Positions 34,459-42,590 of a DNA stretch of 64,000 bases are shown one piece after another. This stretch comes from a virus, in the IMG/VR virus record IMGVR_UViG_3300042923_000601, positions 182,690 through 246,689 of that record, one strand, 5' to 3'. The stretch's first letter is position 1. Each line of letters starts with the position of its first letter. Position numbers and translations under genes: made by a program. Below the pieces are notes generated by a model. The model saw only the letters and a list, made by a program, of their open reading frames with translations, had not been told where the DNA came from and did no database searches.

Positions 34459-35211
34459 ATGTTTAGAGAGTTAATTAGAGAAGCTGTGTCTGATCCGAAT
34501 AATTTCAATCAAGATGGTAAGATCGCTGCACTTGAGAATGAATTTGGGCATGATCCAGTTGCGTTGGCGGTAAGCTATTCTATTGCTACCAGCCATGAAT
34601 ACTCTACACCTAACGTTGCAGCTGCTATTGCGTTCGTTAAGGATTATGACTGGGAGCAAAGTAGCTGGCGGGTTGACGGCTTGCAAGGCATTAACAAGCC
34701 AATTAATGAAGCTAAGGTCAAAGAGATTGCAAATACGATCAGGGAAAAAGGAAACGACTTCCCGTTGGTTACCGTTGATAAGTTCCATGGTATCACACCC
34801 CAGACACCGGGCAAGCTTTTGCTTATGGATGGTCATCACCGGCAGCACGGTCTTGAGGAAGTTGGCCATGAAACCACCCCAATATATAAGGGAACCTATA
34901 AAGGCCATGACCGGTTGAATGAATCCAGTGATATCGTACTGGAAGCCTTCTTCGGTAAGGGCGAAGTTGCAACTAAACTGCGGTACCTCAATGAGGCCGC
35001 TAAACGGAAGAAAACGATCGAAAAACTCCCGTTGTCTGAGGAGGAGCAGGCTGCAGTGACAGCAAAATATGGACAGCCCGAGTGCAGTTTTCATAAGAAT
35101 GCTGCGACCGGCAAGTACTTCTGTATGACACACAGATATAAGTCAGACGAATTCGATTCGCCGACTGACATCCCAGTTTCTGATGTACAGTTTGTATCCA
35201 GTACATCCTGA
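34459..35211 (+). CDS. ParB-like domain protein with MF leader
   Basis: 250 residues, AAAGGAGATG upstream. The block NKPINEAKVKEIANTIREKG, PLVTVDKF and LLLMDGHHRQHGLEEVG matches the ParB/Srx fold, whose members bind CTP or ATP or act as nucleases. No ParB helix-turn-helix follows, so plasmid partition is unlikely. The start MFRELIREAVS has an IRE-A site at residues 6-9, like the internal-protein leaders. The C-terminal part (ECSFHKNAATGKYFCMTHRY) has paired Cys/His. An enzyme-like cargo protein is possible. Confidence 0.65.
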   Translation: MFRELIREAVSDPNNFNQDGKIAALENEFGHDPVALAVSYSIATSHEYSTPNVAAAIAFVKDYDWEQSSWRVDGLQGINKPINEAKVKEIANTIREKGNDFPLVTVDKFHGITPQTPGKLLLMDGHHRQHGLEEVGHETTPIYKGTYKGHDRLNESSDIVLEAFFGKGEVATKLRYLNEAAKRKKTIEKLPLSEEEQAAVTAKYGQPECSFHKNAATGKYFCMTHRYKSDEFDSPTDIPVSDVQFVSSTS

Positions 35212-35225
35212 TAGGAGTGAATCAC

Positions 35226-36185
35226 ATGATAACGATATATGAGTCGTATGAAATTGAATCTGCCCGCCGTGCGATCATGTACGAGGCCAGTATTCTTACA
35301 ATGAAATCATCGCTCCTTGAGGCTGCCATCACTGCACAACAGCGTGATCTGCTGACAGAGGAGACCCAAGAATCACGAAATCGGTTAGCCGAAGCCGTTC
35401 AACGAATGATCGAGGCGATCCGTAAGCTTACTCAAAAGTTCCAGCACATTGCAGCTACGATGGTGGCTCGCAATGAAAAGTGGCTGGCATCGGTAAAGAC
35501 TAATATCTCTCCGGAGACAATCCGGGATAACTACTCCTTTACGATGTATCCATACTGGACAAATATCCGCGAGGCTGCGACGATGTCTATCCCGTCTTTC
35601 CGGGAGTCAGATTCCACTCTGCTGGATACGCTTCGCGATGCGACTTCTTTTAAAGAGACGTATTTCAAGAAGCTCTTTGTGAATAGCAAGGAAGGTGGCA
35701 CTAGCTTTGATCCCAAGGGGTATTTCCGGGGCGGGGCTGATAAGGTTAACCTTGATAAGCGAGGATTGATCAGTCGCCACACCCAAATGCTATCCTTCAT
35801 TGAGGGGTATGCGGAGACTGTGAAGCGAGTGACCGAGTCTAATAAGCAAATCATGGAGATTCTGGAGCAGGCTTCGATTAAAATTAAATCGGCTCCTCTG
35901 CAGGAATCCAACTTCTTACTTGAAACGGTCATGATGATCCTTGAGGATGGTAAACCTGTTACATCAGGTGAGGTTGAACGAGACAACCCGGATGATAAGG
36001 ACAAGAAGACCGGTTCAAATGGAATATCCGCAAGAGAACTCGCCACAACACGCCAGACATATGGGCAGGTATGCTACGGTGTAAACGCTGCTCGTATGAT
36101 GATCTTGGAAGAGTGCTATGACAACTATGTCAAGGCACTATCTATGGCGCTTGTGAATAAGGTAAAAACAAAAAAACAAGACTAA
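35226..36185 (+). CDS. Putative head-internal protein, family member 7
   Basis: 319 residues from ATG 35226 with TAGGAGTGA upstream; the GTG at 35217 is inside that site. The leader has several candidate sites: IMYE-AS (residues 17-22), SLLE-AA (29-34), LLTE-ET (42-47) and RLAE-AV (53-58). The amphipathic helix AVQRMIEAIRKLTQKFQHIA follows, then RNEKWLASVKTNI. It ends the + operon with KKQD at a bidirectional terminator. It is the only member in the run that starts Met-Ile rather than Met-Phe. Confidence 0.7.
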   Translation: MITIYESYEIESARRAIMYEASILTMKSSLLEAAITAQQRDLLTEETQESRNRLAEAVQRMIEAIRKLTQKFQHIAATMVARNEKWLASVKTNISPETIRDNYSFTMYPYWTNIREAATMSIPSFRESDSTLLDTLRDATSFKETYFKKLFVNSKEGGTSFDPKGYFRGGADKVNLDKRGLISRHTQMLSFIEGYAETVKRVTESNKQIMEILEQASIKIKSAPLQESNFLLETVMMILEDGKPVTSGEVERDNPDDKDKKTGSNGISARELATTRQTYGQVCYGVNAARMMILEECYDNYVKALSMALVNKVKTKKQD

Positions 36186-36207
36186 GAGGGATTTCCCTCT
36201 TAGTCTT
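36181..36207. terminator. Bidirectional terminator between convergent genes
   Basis: ACTAAGAGGG/CCCTCTTAGT with loop ATTT, then CTTTTCTT. The stop of the + gene is inside the stem and the - gene ends four bases beyond. Confidence 0.85.
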
Positions 36208-36210
36208 TTC

Positions 36211-37431
36211 TTATGGTATTTTTATGAACAGTGTACTTGCCCGAAGCGAGAATGCAGAATTCTCAGTTTTCAGGAATATCAAGTGCGCTTCATGGATGCG
36301 GTATTTACCGTTTATCGGATTTAGTTTTTGGAACTTTGCATGAGCATTGATATTGTAGAGTAGGTTTGGTGCAATAGTATCAATGTCAACGTCGAGGAGG
36401 TTGATACCTACCCGATAACGCGCTTCCTTAGAGGCATACTGCAGCTGCTTAGGAACCTTGTTATTGTATACTTGAACCATCTTTTGCATCGCACCATCGT
36501 CGCCTGGGTTCGAGAATACATTCCCGTCAGCATCTACCGCCACGATGTTAGTACCGTCGATGTATTCCCCATGCGTTGCATTCCGGTCAATGATAGGCGA
36601 ACCTGTGATATTAACAATGATCGTTTCATTATCCTTGTAAGAGCCGACGGTTGCCGATTCAGCAGATGCGTATTCTTCCAAGAACATGTTAACCGTGGTT
36701 GGTTTCCCGGCTCTCACAGCCTTACCGGGAGATGATCGGTCCAGTAGATAGTTTTCGTTAATATCCATGTAGAAGATATGCTCTGCATTATAGATACCAT
36801 ATCCAGCGTTTAGATATGACAGTGAATACAGCAGGTTATACGCCGGAATAATGATATTCTGCGCAGCATCACCCGGGATTTTACTCATTAAAAGTGAGCC
36901 GAACCCTCTACTGGAAAACATGTACGCGATCGTTGATGCGATCGTCGTTCCGTTAACAGACACCGACTTTACTTTTTTGTAATTGGTGAGCTTTGTGTTG
37001 TCCATTAAGTAAATCGTAGCATCCATTAACTGCTGAGTGGATGCCCCGTTGATCGTACCGTCGGTGTTATCGGTATCCCCATACATTGCACGGAGTTCAC
37101 TATGCTGCATGTCACTCTCAACCAATATGGAGAATACCTTGGAGAACACCAACTCTTTTGCCTTGATATCAGAGTTATTGATGTATTTATGGATGGAGAC
37201 CTGCATTGTAATCTTGTCAGCACTGGTGGAGAGAAGGCCGTATAACTCCTTCTCCACACCTGCCGTCAGGGTAATGAGCGGAATGATGTTCGTGTCGTAC
37301 TTGTGAAGGATACTGAGTCCTTTAACATGCTCAGCCTGTATGGTGTAGCTGTCGGATGACCCCTTAACCATTACAGCAATGTCCGATATAGAATACCGGA
37401 ACTCGTTTAGTTCTTCTACAGGGCGTAGCAT
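36211..37431 (-). CDS. Virion structural protein, probable tail or baseplate hub
   Basis: 406 residues. Beta-rich and aromatic with no enzymatic motif (YTIQAEHVKGLSILHKYDTN; YSLSYLNAGYGIYNAEHIFY; PNLLYNINAHAKFQKLN). The pattern resembles hub or tail-spike-junction proteins of large myophages. It is the last gene of a minus operon beginning with the PC4-like gene, an unusual neighbourhood for a structural gene. The role is inferred from composition. Confidence 0.6.
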   Translation of the reverse strand: MLRPVEELNEFRYSISDIAVMVKGSSDSYTIQAEHVKGLSILHKYDTNIIPLITLTAGVEKELYGLLSTSADKITMQVSIHKYINNSDIKAKELVFSKVFSILVESDMQHSELRAMYGDTDNTDGTINGASTQQLMDATIYLMDNTKLTNYKKVKSVSVNGTTIASTIAYMFSSRGFGSLLMSKIPGDAAQNIIIPAYNLLYSLSYLNAGYGIYNAEHIFYMDINENYLLDRSSPGKAVRAGKPTTVNMFLEEYASAESATVGSYKDNETIIVNITGSPIIDRNATHGEYIDGTNIVAVDADGNVFSNPGDDGAMQKMVQVYNNKVPKQLQYASKEARYRVGINLLDVDIDTIAPNLLYNINAHAKFQKLNPINGKYRIHEAHLIFLKTENSAFSLRASTLFIKIP

Positions 37432-37444
37432 TATTCAGCCTCCT

Positions 37445-38518
37445 TTACCATGAGAAAGTATCAATCCGGTTTATACCGCGAGATAGCTCCTCTAACATCA
37501 GGGAATCTTCTCCGGTGTAATACTGATTGTTTAAGTCAATAAGGTCTTTACGGTTATATCGGTCACGGATGTTATCGGACAATGCCTCTTTCTGAGCGAG
37601 CGTCAGTTCATTAAGCTGGAACTGAAGGTCAATTGCTTTGAACGTGTTAATCAGAAGCTCCTGATCAGGGCCATTGTAGATATCATCCAGTATGTTTCGG
37701 ATATTCGTACGCTTGGGTGCTATCAAATTCCGATTGATTGCACTGTCTAAGAGCTTAAGGGATTTAGCAAAGCCATAACCCTGCAGCCCCGTGATATCCC
37801 GAGACTTCACACCTGCAAATGTAGATACGGTTGATAGCATCTCAGGTGGTACATAAGATGGGCGGAATGTGTTTCTGCCCAGAAGATAGTCATAGACGTT
37901 GTCCTGACAGATTAAACACGACTCGTCCCTCTGAAGACGCAAGATGTTCACATCCCGGTCTACGTTAACCAGCTGGAACCAGTGTTCATCCTTGGTAATA
38001 ACAAGGTCTGGAGTATTCGGATATTTGACCATCATATAGCTTGCAGCCACTACCGGCTCCACATTCCCTGTAGGGATGTAATATACCCCAGTAATATACG
38101 GTACGATGATTTCACACAGCTTAAGATTTCGCGCAATGGCCGTGTTCGTAGTGTAGTATTCAGCATTATTGTCCCCATATTTACCAAAGAACTTATGACC
38201 GTAATCAGGCATGTATGAGGTCTGATTTCGAGGCGCTTGATTCCCAAAGTACAGGAAGATACGCGTTGATGTATTATAATTACTTTGGAAAAAAAGACGG
38301 TAATGGGCAGCGAGGTTGATGATACATGACGAGATAACCATATCCTCGTCATCATCAAGCCACCCCATCTCTGATAACCGATCACCCTTATAAAACTCCG
38401 ATAGGACAGAGTTAAGGTCGATATGAAGATTAATTACTGGTACTCCTCGGTACCCATCCAATACCTCTTTGAGTACCGAGAATTTGATTCGATGCATTGT
38501 AATAAGTCTACCAATCAC
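37445..38518 (-). CDS. FEN/PIN-like 5'-nuclease (putative)
   Basis: 357 residues from GTG 38518, with GGGAGG eight bases upstream. Features in order: an acidic N-terminal strand (INLHIDLNSVL), NVEPVVAASYMM, LVITKDEHWFQLV, and a helix-turn-helix-like segment AGVKSRDITGLQGYGFAKSL. These parallel the DxN, E-A, D and H3TH elements of T4 RNase H-type flap nucleases. Such enzymes remove RNA primers and flaps in replication. The acidic cluster is not complete enough by eye to be sure it is active. Three bases separate it from the PC4-like gene. Confidence 0.5.
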   Translation of the reverse strand: MIGRLITMHRIKFSVLKEVLDGYRGVPVINLHIDLNSVLSEFYKGDRLSEMGWLDDDEDMVISSCIINLAAHYRLFFQSNYNTSTRIFLYFGNQAPRNQTSYMPDYGHKFFGKYGDNNAEYYTTNTAIARNLKLCEIIVPYITGVYYIPTGNVEPVVAASYMMVKYPNTPDLVITKDEHWFQLVNVDRDVNILRLQRDESCLICQDNVYDYLLGRNTFRPSYVPPEMLSTVSTFAGVKSRDITGLQGYGFAKSLKLLDSAINRNLIAPKRTNIRNILDDIYNGPDQELLINTFKAIDLQFQLNELTLAQKEALSDNIRDRYNRKDLIDLNNQYYTGEDSLMLEELSRGINRIDTFSW

Positions 38519-38521
38519 AGA

Positions 38522-38929
38522 TTAGTCCTCCCTTGAGATAGGATATAACTTAATACCACCAGCCTCACCGCGTGTATAGTCGCCGTACCCATGCGGATCG
38601 TCTTCTTCATCCATTTCTTGCATCATTCGAGTGATGTCAACCGGCTTACGCTCAATAGGAGTGTTCTCTTTAATGAGACGTGCAGCCACTTCTCTGTCGT
38701 ACTTGACGTCAGGATCACTAAGCAAAGCGTAAACAAGCGCCTCCGTTTCATCAGGAGTGAGGCCAATTCCTTTGAGAAGTGTCTTGTCTACGGTGTTATA
38801 CTGCCGGATGTTGAGCGTCTCCTCGCCGTCGTTCCAAGTAGCAAAGGCTACCGCTTTAACCTCATTACGGCTATTCGGGTCGTTAAGCTCTGCTACAACT
38901 TTACGTATGTCACATTTAATTTTTCCCAT
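38522..38929 (-). CDS. PC4/YdbC-like single-stranded DNA-binding protein
   Basis: 135 residues, AGGAGG upstream. The first ~75 residues (KAVAFATWNDGEETLNIRQY, KGIGLTPDETEALVYALL) fit the PC4/p15 transcriptional coactivator-like fold, whose bacterial relatives (YdbC) bind ssDNA. The C-terminal part is acidic (MMQEMDEEDDPHGYGDY). Likely role: ssDNA binding in replication or phage transcription. It is followed by a FEN-like nuclease gene, consistent with DNA metabolism. Confidence 0.6.
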   Translation of the reverse strand: MGKIKCDIRKVVAELNDPNSRNEVKAVAFATWNDGEETLNIRQYNTVDKTLLKGIGLTPDETEALVYALLSDPDVKYDREVAARLIKENTPIERKPVDITRMMQEMDEEDDPHGYGDYTRGEAGGIKLYPISRED

Positions 38930-38988
38930 GGAATTTCCTCCTAAGTATATTATACCTTAATAAGAAGTTGTTTAAAATACAAAAAATA

Positions 38989-39016
38989 AGACCGTCCCTG
39001 TAAAAAGAGACGGTCT
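38989..39016 (-). terminator. Rho-independent terminator (minus)
   Basis: AGACCGTC/GACGGTCT stem with TTATTTTTTG following on the minus strand. Ends the gene whose stop is at 39028. Confidence 0.85.
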
Positions 39017-39027
39017 GTAATGAGTTC

Positions 39028-39741
39028 TTAGGCTTCCTTTGTGCTTTGGTCGCCGTTGAACAACTGTTTAAGATAAGTCACAGGTAAATGGTCATCAGGT
39101 AACTTATACAGTTCCAGTGGTAGTATGCGATTATAGAATAGCAGGAATGCCTCAGCCGCATCATCGACACCATACGGTGTGTGATCTACCATCCTATGCA
39201 CTCGGAGCATTAGAACGGATATTGAGCCGGATTTGATCTTAAGATGCTCTATGAACTTGGTGAGGATTAACCGGCGGTGGTCTTTACCTTCATCCGGTAA
39301 AATAGCCGATATTGTGAGATTAAGTATTGGGTAGTACAGGCGCATGAACAGTGCAAGTTCACGTATACCTTCTTCGATCGAACTAGAATCCATTGGGTGG
39401 ATAGGGGCATTGAGAACCCGGCGGATATAATAATCCGTCTCCGGATCAGCTAAGATGTTATCAAATAGCTTCTGGATATCGGCTGCTTCTCTGCCGAACA
39501 AAGTGACAAATCGATTGATCTTGTCAAGGGTAGCAGTGACGTACTTGAAGAACCTAGGAAGCTCAACCCACTCTACGTCGTAGTCCTTTTCTTCAGTATC
39601 CAGTGCGAACTGAAACATGGTATGTTTGAGGAACATCTTGTCCAGCCCGGGAAAAACGTTACTTTTGCCCAGCTCAGAGTCAGCCCAAATAGCCACCCAT
39701 CCCTTTTCTAATCCACTATGAAGCGCGTATCTTTTTTGCAT
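39028..39741 (-). CDS. Hypothetical protein
   Basis: 237 residues, AAGGAGGTATTTAC upstream. Begins MQKRYALHSGLEKGWVAIW; helical, no known motif. It lies alone between two terminators, so it is a single-gene transcript; a TACATATTATATCC stretch on the minus strand (39775-39790 region) may be its promoter. Function unknown. Confidence 0.75.
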   Translation of the reverse strand: MQKRYALHSGLEKGWVAIWADSELGKSNVFPGLDKMFLKHTMFQFALDTEEKDYDVEWVELPRFFKYVTATLDKINRFVTLFGREAADIQKLFDNILADPETDYYIRRVLNAPIHPMDSSSIEEGIRELALFMRLYYPILNLTISAILPDEGKDHRRLILTKFIEHLKIKSGSISVLMLRVHRMVDHTPYGVDDAAEAFLLFYNRILPLELYKLPDDHLPVTYLKQLFNGDQSTKEA

Positions 39742-39826
39742 TGTAAATACCTCCTTAATATAGTCAATCAGTTCATGGATATAATATGTAGCCCAATTAA
39801 TGTCCTTTTACGTTTACAAAAAATAA

Positions 39827-39846
39827 ACCCGCCATTACTGGCGGGC
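39827..39846 (-). terminator. Rho-independent terminator (minus)
   Basis: GCCCGCCA/TGGCGGGT with loop GTAA, then TTATTTTTTG on the minus strand. The stop of the 39835 gene is in the stem. Confidence 0.85.
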
Positions 39847-40674
39847 TAATGTATAATTCAATTTAAACCGAGTAGGTTTCACCATCATCTGCCGAGGCTG
39901 ACTAACACCTCTTAGACTTCGGATAACGCAAATCTTTATTTCGTTAAGTACATTCAGCGCAAGGTCAAGCTCTGCAATCGCAGTCGGTATAACCCCGGAA
40001 TCCCTAACGTAAGCCAGTAGCTTATCAGGTGCCATATTGATAATAGGCCCCGTGTAAGGCGGCATATAATATTCCAAAATATAATGTGCAGTAATCTCGT
40101 TAATCGTGCTTAATACAGTGGGATAAATCTTCTGTAAGAAGTGATGGTATGCCCTGCTATACCGGCGGCGAGGCTGAGCATCAGATGCCCTGGCCAGCTG
40201 CACAAATAGCGGTGATGCCAATTTGCATAGTAGTGCACCGGCGTATAAGTCTTCCAGTGAACACACTTTATCCTTGATCTTGGATGTGAGTAGCGCGTAC
40301 TCAGCATCCAGTTTCTTCTTACGGATCGGGCTATACATAAGCTGCCCGAGTGACATACTCATTGCTTTAGATAATAACAGAGAGGTTCCGAATGCGACAG
40401 TGATTCGTGCAACCATCGCATCGAACTCCTCCTCTGTATATGACGTTTTCTGTGTAATCTCCTTCGACAATTTAGTATAAAGCCGGAGGAGTTCCTTTGA
40501 GGTGTCATGTTGCATGGTGAAATAAATGATGTAACGCTTGAGCGAGAATTTTGATTTACTAAGCGTAATGGATTTACGGTTTCCAATGACCAGTTGATCT
40601 ACAAATTCCTCCACTGTGCGGTCAGCCATAAGGACAATATTCCACGTATCAATTGACCGGTTCATAATTGTCAT
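39835..40674 (-). CDS. Hypothetical basic protein
   Basis: 279 residues, AAGGGAG upstream of the ATG. Mostly helical and basic, with an Arg-rich patch (DAQPRRRYSRAYHHFL) and a basic C-terminus (QPRQMMVKPTRFKLNYTLARQ). No conserved motif. It is cotranscribed with the 41013 gene (24-base gap). Confidence 0.75.
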   Translation of the reverse strand: MTIMNRSIDTWNIVLMADRTVEEFVDQLVIGNRKSITLSKSKFSLKRYIIYFTMQHDTSKELLRLYTKLSKEITQKTSYTEEEFDAMVARITVAFGTSLLLSKAMSMSLGQLMYSPIRKKKLDAEYALLTSKIKDKVCSLEDLYAGALLCKLASPLFVQLARASDAQPRRRYSRAYHHFLQKIYPTVLSTINEITAHYILEYYMPPYTGPIINMAPDKLLAYVRDSGVIPTAIAELDLALNVLNEIKICVIRSLRGVSQPRQMMVKPTRFKLNYTLARQ

Positions 40675-40698
40675 AGTGTATTCGCTCCCTTGGTCAAG

Positions 40699-41013
40699 TT
40701 AGTTCAGGACGACAGCGCGACGATCCTTACACTCATATTGACTGTACCGTTTAGCACGGAGACCGTGTATATGAATGTCGGGAAACTCGAACTGTAGATA
40801 CGCTGCGATTTCTTGACCAAATATACGAATAAGGACGTGAACATCGGTCACATTGAACTTCTTTACGATGTCAGCAGAAGCCTTTAACTTGTCATCAAAC
40901 TTTCCTACGCTAATAATCTCTTCTTCACGGTTCTGGAAATCCAGAACCCGGACGACCATCTCTGATGGCTCATCAAATTCAACATTATCAATTGTCATCA
41001 TAACATGTCTCAT
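40699..41013 (-). CDS. Small hypothetical protein
   Basis: 104 residues from ATG 41013 (AAAGGAGGG nine bases upstream); the TTG at 41019 is too close to that site. Short beta/alpha protein with a basic C-terminus (LRAKRYSQYECKDRRAVVLN). No known family. Confidence 0.7.
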   Translation of the reverse strand: MRHVMMTIDNVEFDEPSEMVVRVLDFQNREEEIISVGKFDDKLKASADIVKKFNVTDVHVLIRIFGQEIAAYLQFEFPDIHIHGLRAKRYSQYECKDRRAVVLN

Positions 41014-41073
41014 GGACAATGCCCTCCTTTAGTATTAGGGTGACATTGTATAGGGTGAGCGCTTGCTATGGAA

Positions 41074-41724
41074 TTATCCTTGAACCAAATCGTTGTCGTC
41101 GGCAATAGTTGGCATGTAAGTACTTACGAAGTAATCCTCCATGCCCTTAGCGATTGCATACGCGTCTTCATTGGTGACAGTTGTCCCGTTCTTCACGTAG
41201 TTGCGCTGGATGAATTCCATAAAGAAGCGATGCATTGGTGTGAGTGTGTTGATCGCGTCCATTCGAACAACGTCGGGGATTTTCGCATCACCGGCCTTGT
41301 AATATTCATCTAACTGGTCATTACTGGCTTTCACCAGAGCTTTACGTTTGTCTGATACTTCGCCGGTTGGTACAAGTAGTCCCTCACCGTATACTCCTTT
41401 CACAGCAGTATCATACGCTTTTTCGGCCGCAGGCCAGTTTGCCACTGGTAAATCTGCCGTTGGTTGGGTGACATCAACGCTTGTATGCTGATCAAGGAAT
41501 AACTCTTCTGAACTAAGGTCGATGCGAAATCCAGGGTCCTCATCAAGTGTACTTCGATCTGGAGCCCATACTCTGACAATGTTTGTTTCCATGTCGGTAT
41601 CATACTCAACGCGAGCAATATCGCGCTGGTTAAACGCTACCCAGATACCAGGTTTATGCGGGTCAGAATTTTCTCCGACCGTGATATGGCCTTTTGGTGT
41701 TTGAACTGAGAATTGGGTTTCCAC
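41074..41724 (-). CDS. Hypothetical protein
   Basis: 216 residues from GTG 41724, preceded by GGGAGG nine bases away; the longer frame to 41820 would run through the terminator at 41771-41803 and is rejected. The N-terminal ~85 residues look like a small beta domain (TPKGHITVGENSDPHKPGIW); the C-terminal half is helical and acidic (YMPTIADDNDLVQG). Function unknown. Confidence 0.7.
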   Translation of the reverse strand: METQFSVQTPKGHITVGENSDPHKPGIWVAFNQRDIARVEYDTDMETNIVRVWAPDRSTLDEDPGFRIDLSSEELFLDQHTSVDVTQPTADLPVANWPAAEKAYDTAVKGVYGEGLLVPTGEVSDKRKALVKASNDQLDEYYKAGDAKIPDVVRMDAINTLTPMHRFFMEFIQRNYVKNGTTVTNEDAYAIAKGMEDYFVSTYMPTIADDNDLVQG

Positions 41725-41770
41725 TATTAAAATCCTCCCTGAGTATATGTGTACTTTGGCTCGCAAAAAT

Positions 41771-41803
41771 AAAAGGCTAGTGGCGTAAATGCCACTAGCC
41801 TTT
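41771..41803 (-). terminator. Rho-independent terminator (minus)
   Basis: AAGGCTAGTGGC and complement around a 6-nt loop, then TTTTATTTTT on the minus strand. Ends the 41824 gene. Confidence 0.85.
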
Positions 41804-41823
41804 ATTGATGCTTTGGGCAAAGA

Positions 41824-42474
41824 CTATTCGATATCATCGTCGTCTTCGTCCTGGTCGTCGGAGAAGAATGCGATGACCTGTTGAGGATCAAAGCCTTCGC
41901 TGTCGTGCGACCGGTGGATATGTGAGAATACTACAGTTCTGCGGCTTTCCTTGTACTTCTTGCGGTTACCTTTACCCTTCTTGACACGGACGGTTTCTTC
42001 GACTGTATCCACCCGGAAGTGAATGTCTTGGAAGTTCGTGTCCGTAACGATTGCAGCGGCAATGTCAGTATTGAAGATCAGGTCAACCGTTTTCTTGTTT
42101 TCGATCAGTTCAACCGCATAAGTAGGTCGGCCAGTTTTTTCGTCCGGATGGTAGAAACCCAGATCGCGCAGGACGCCGGTAGCACGGTCGCTCAAACGGA
42201 ATTTGTGCTCTGTGCGACCAAGCATGGTCAAGCCAGCAGAGATCGTTTGTGCTTGGTTGAAGATTTCGGATTCCTTGTCAACTACGACGCGGATTTCAAG
42301 CTTCTTCAGAGCCGTTTGTTCGATGTATGTCTTGCGAATGTCGTCGGGTGTTGCACCCATCATAATCAGCGCCTTAGCAGTAAATTCACTGAATACCTCA
42401 GGGCCGACTTTGAAGACATTAATCTTCGGCTCTTCGGCAAGACCTCTTACTTCATCCAACACTTGGTTACTCAT
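41824..42474 (-). CDS. Protein with acidic C-terminal tail; candidate ssDNA-binding protein
   Basis: 216 residues, GAAGGGAG upstream. A mixed N-terminal two thirds and a basic patch (RVKKGKGNRKKYKESRRTVV) are followed by a terminal run of Asp/Glu (SDDQDEDDDDIE). A basic core with an acidic C-terminal tail is the layout of phage ssDNA-binding proteins such as T7 gp2.5 and T4 gp32, but no OB-fold motif can be confirmed by eye. It has its own AT-rich promoter motif and its own terminator, indicating independent expression. Confidence 0.7.
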   Translation of the reverse strand: MSNQVLDEVRGLAEEPKINVFKVGPEVFSEFTAKALIMMGATPDDIRKTYIEQTALKKLEIRVVVDKESEIFNQAQTISAGLTMLGRTEHKFRLSDRATGVLRDLGFYHPDEKTGRPTYAVELIENKKTVDLIFNTDIAAAIVTDTNFQDIHFRVDTVEETVRVKKGKGNRKKYKESRRTVVFSHIHRSHDSEGFDPQQVIAFFSDDQDEDDDDIE

Positions 42475-42556
42475 TTAGAATTTCTCCCTTCAAAATAGTT
42501 CTTATTAGAATGTAGAGACTATATTTATTTATTACATATGAGTCTCGGTTCACATC

Positions 42557-42567
42557 TATAATATATA
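42557..42567 (-). promoter_or_regulatory. Candidate promoter element TATATATTATA (minus)
   Basis: On the minus strand TATATATTATAGATGTGAA lies about 85 bases upstream of the ATG at 42474. It shares TATATATTATA and a following GTGAA with the + element at 4134-4151. Confidence 0.5.
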
Positions 42568-42590
42568 GTCGTATAGTTAATCGAATATAA

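Noticed and set aside
34459-35211. Plasmid-type ParB partition protein
   Set aside because: Only the ParB/Srx-like nucleotide-binding segment is present; there is no helix-turn-helix domain, no ParA gene and no parS-like repeats nearby.
41725-41820. N-terminal extension of the 41074 gene
   Set aside because: The extension would run through the terminator hairpin 41771-41803, and GTG 41724 has a well-placed GGGAGG.
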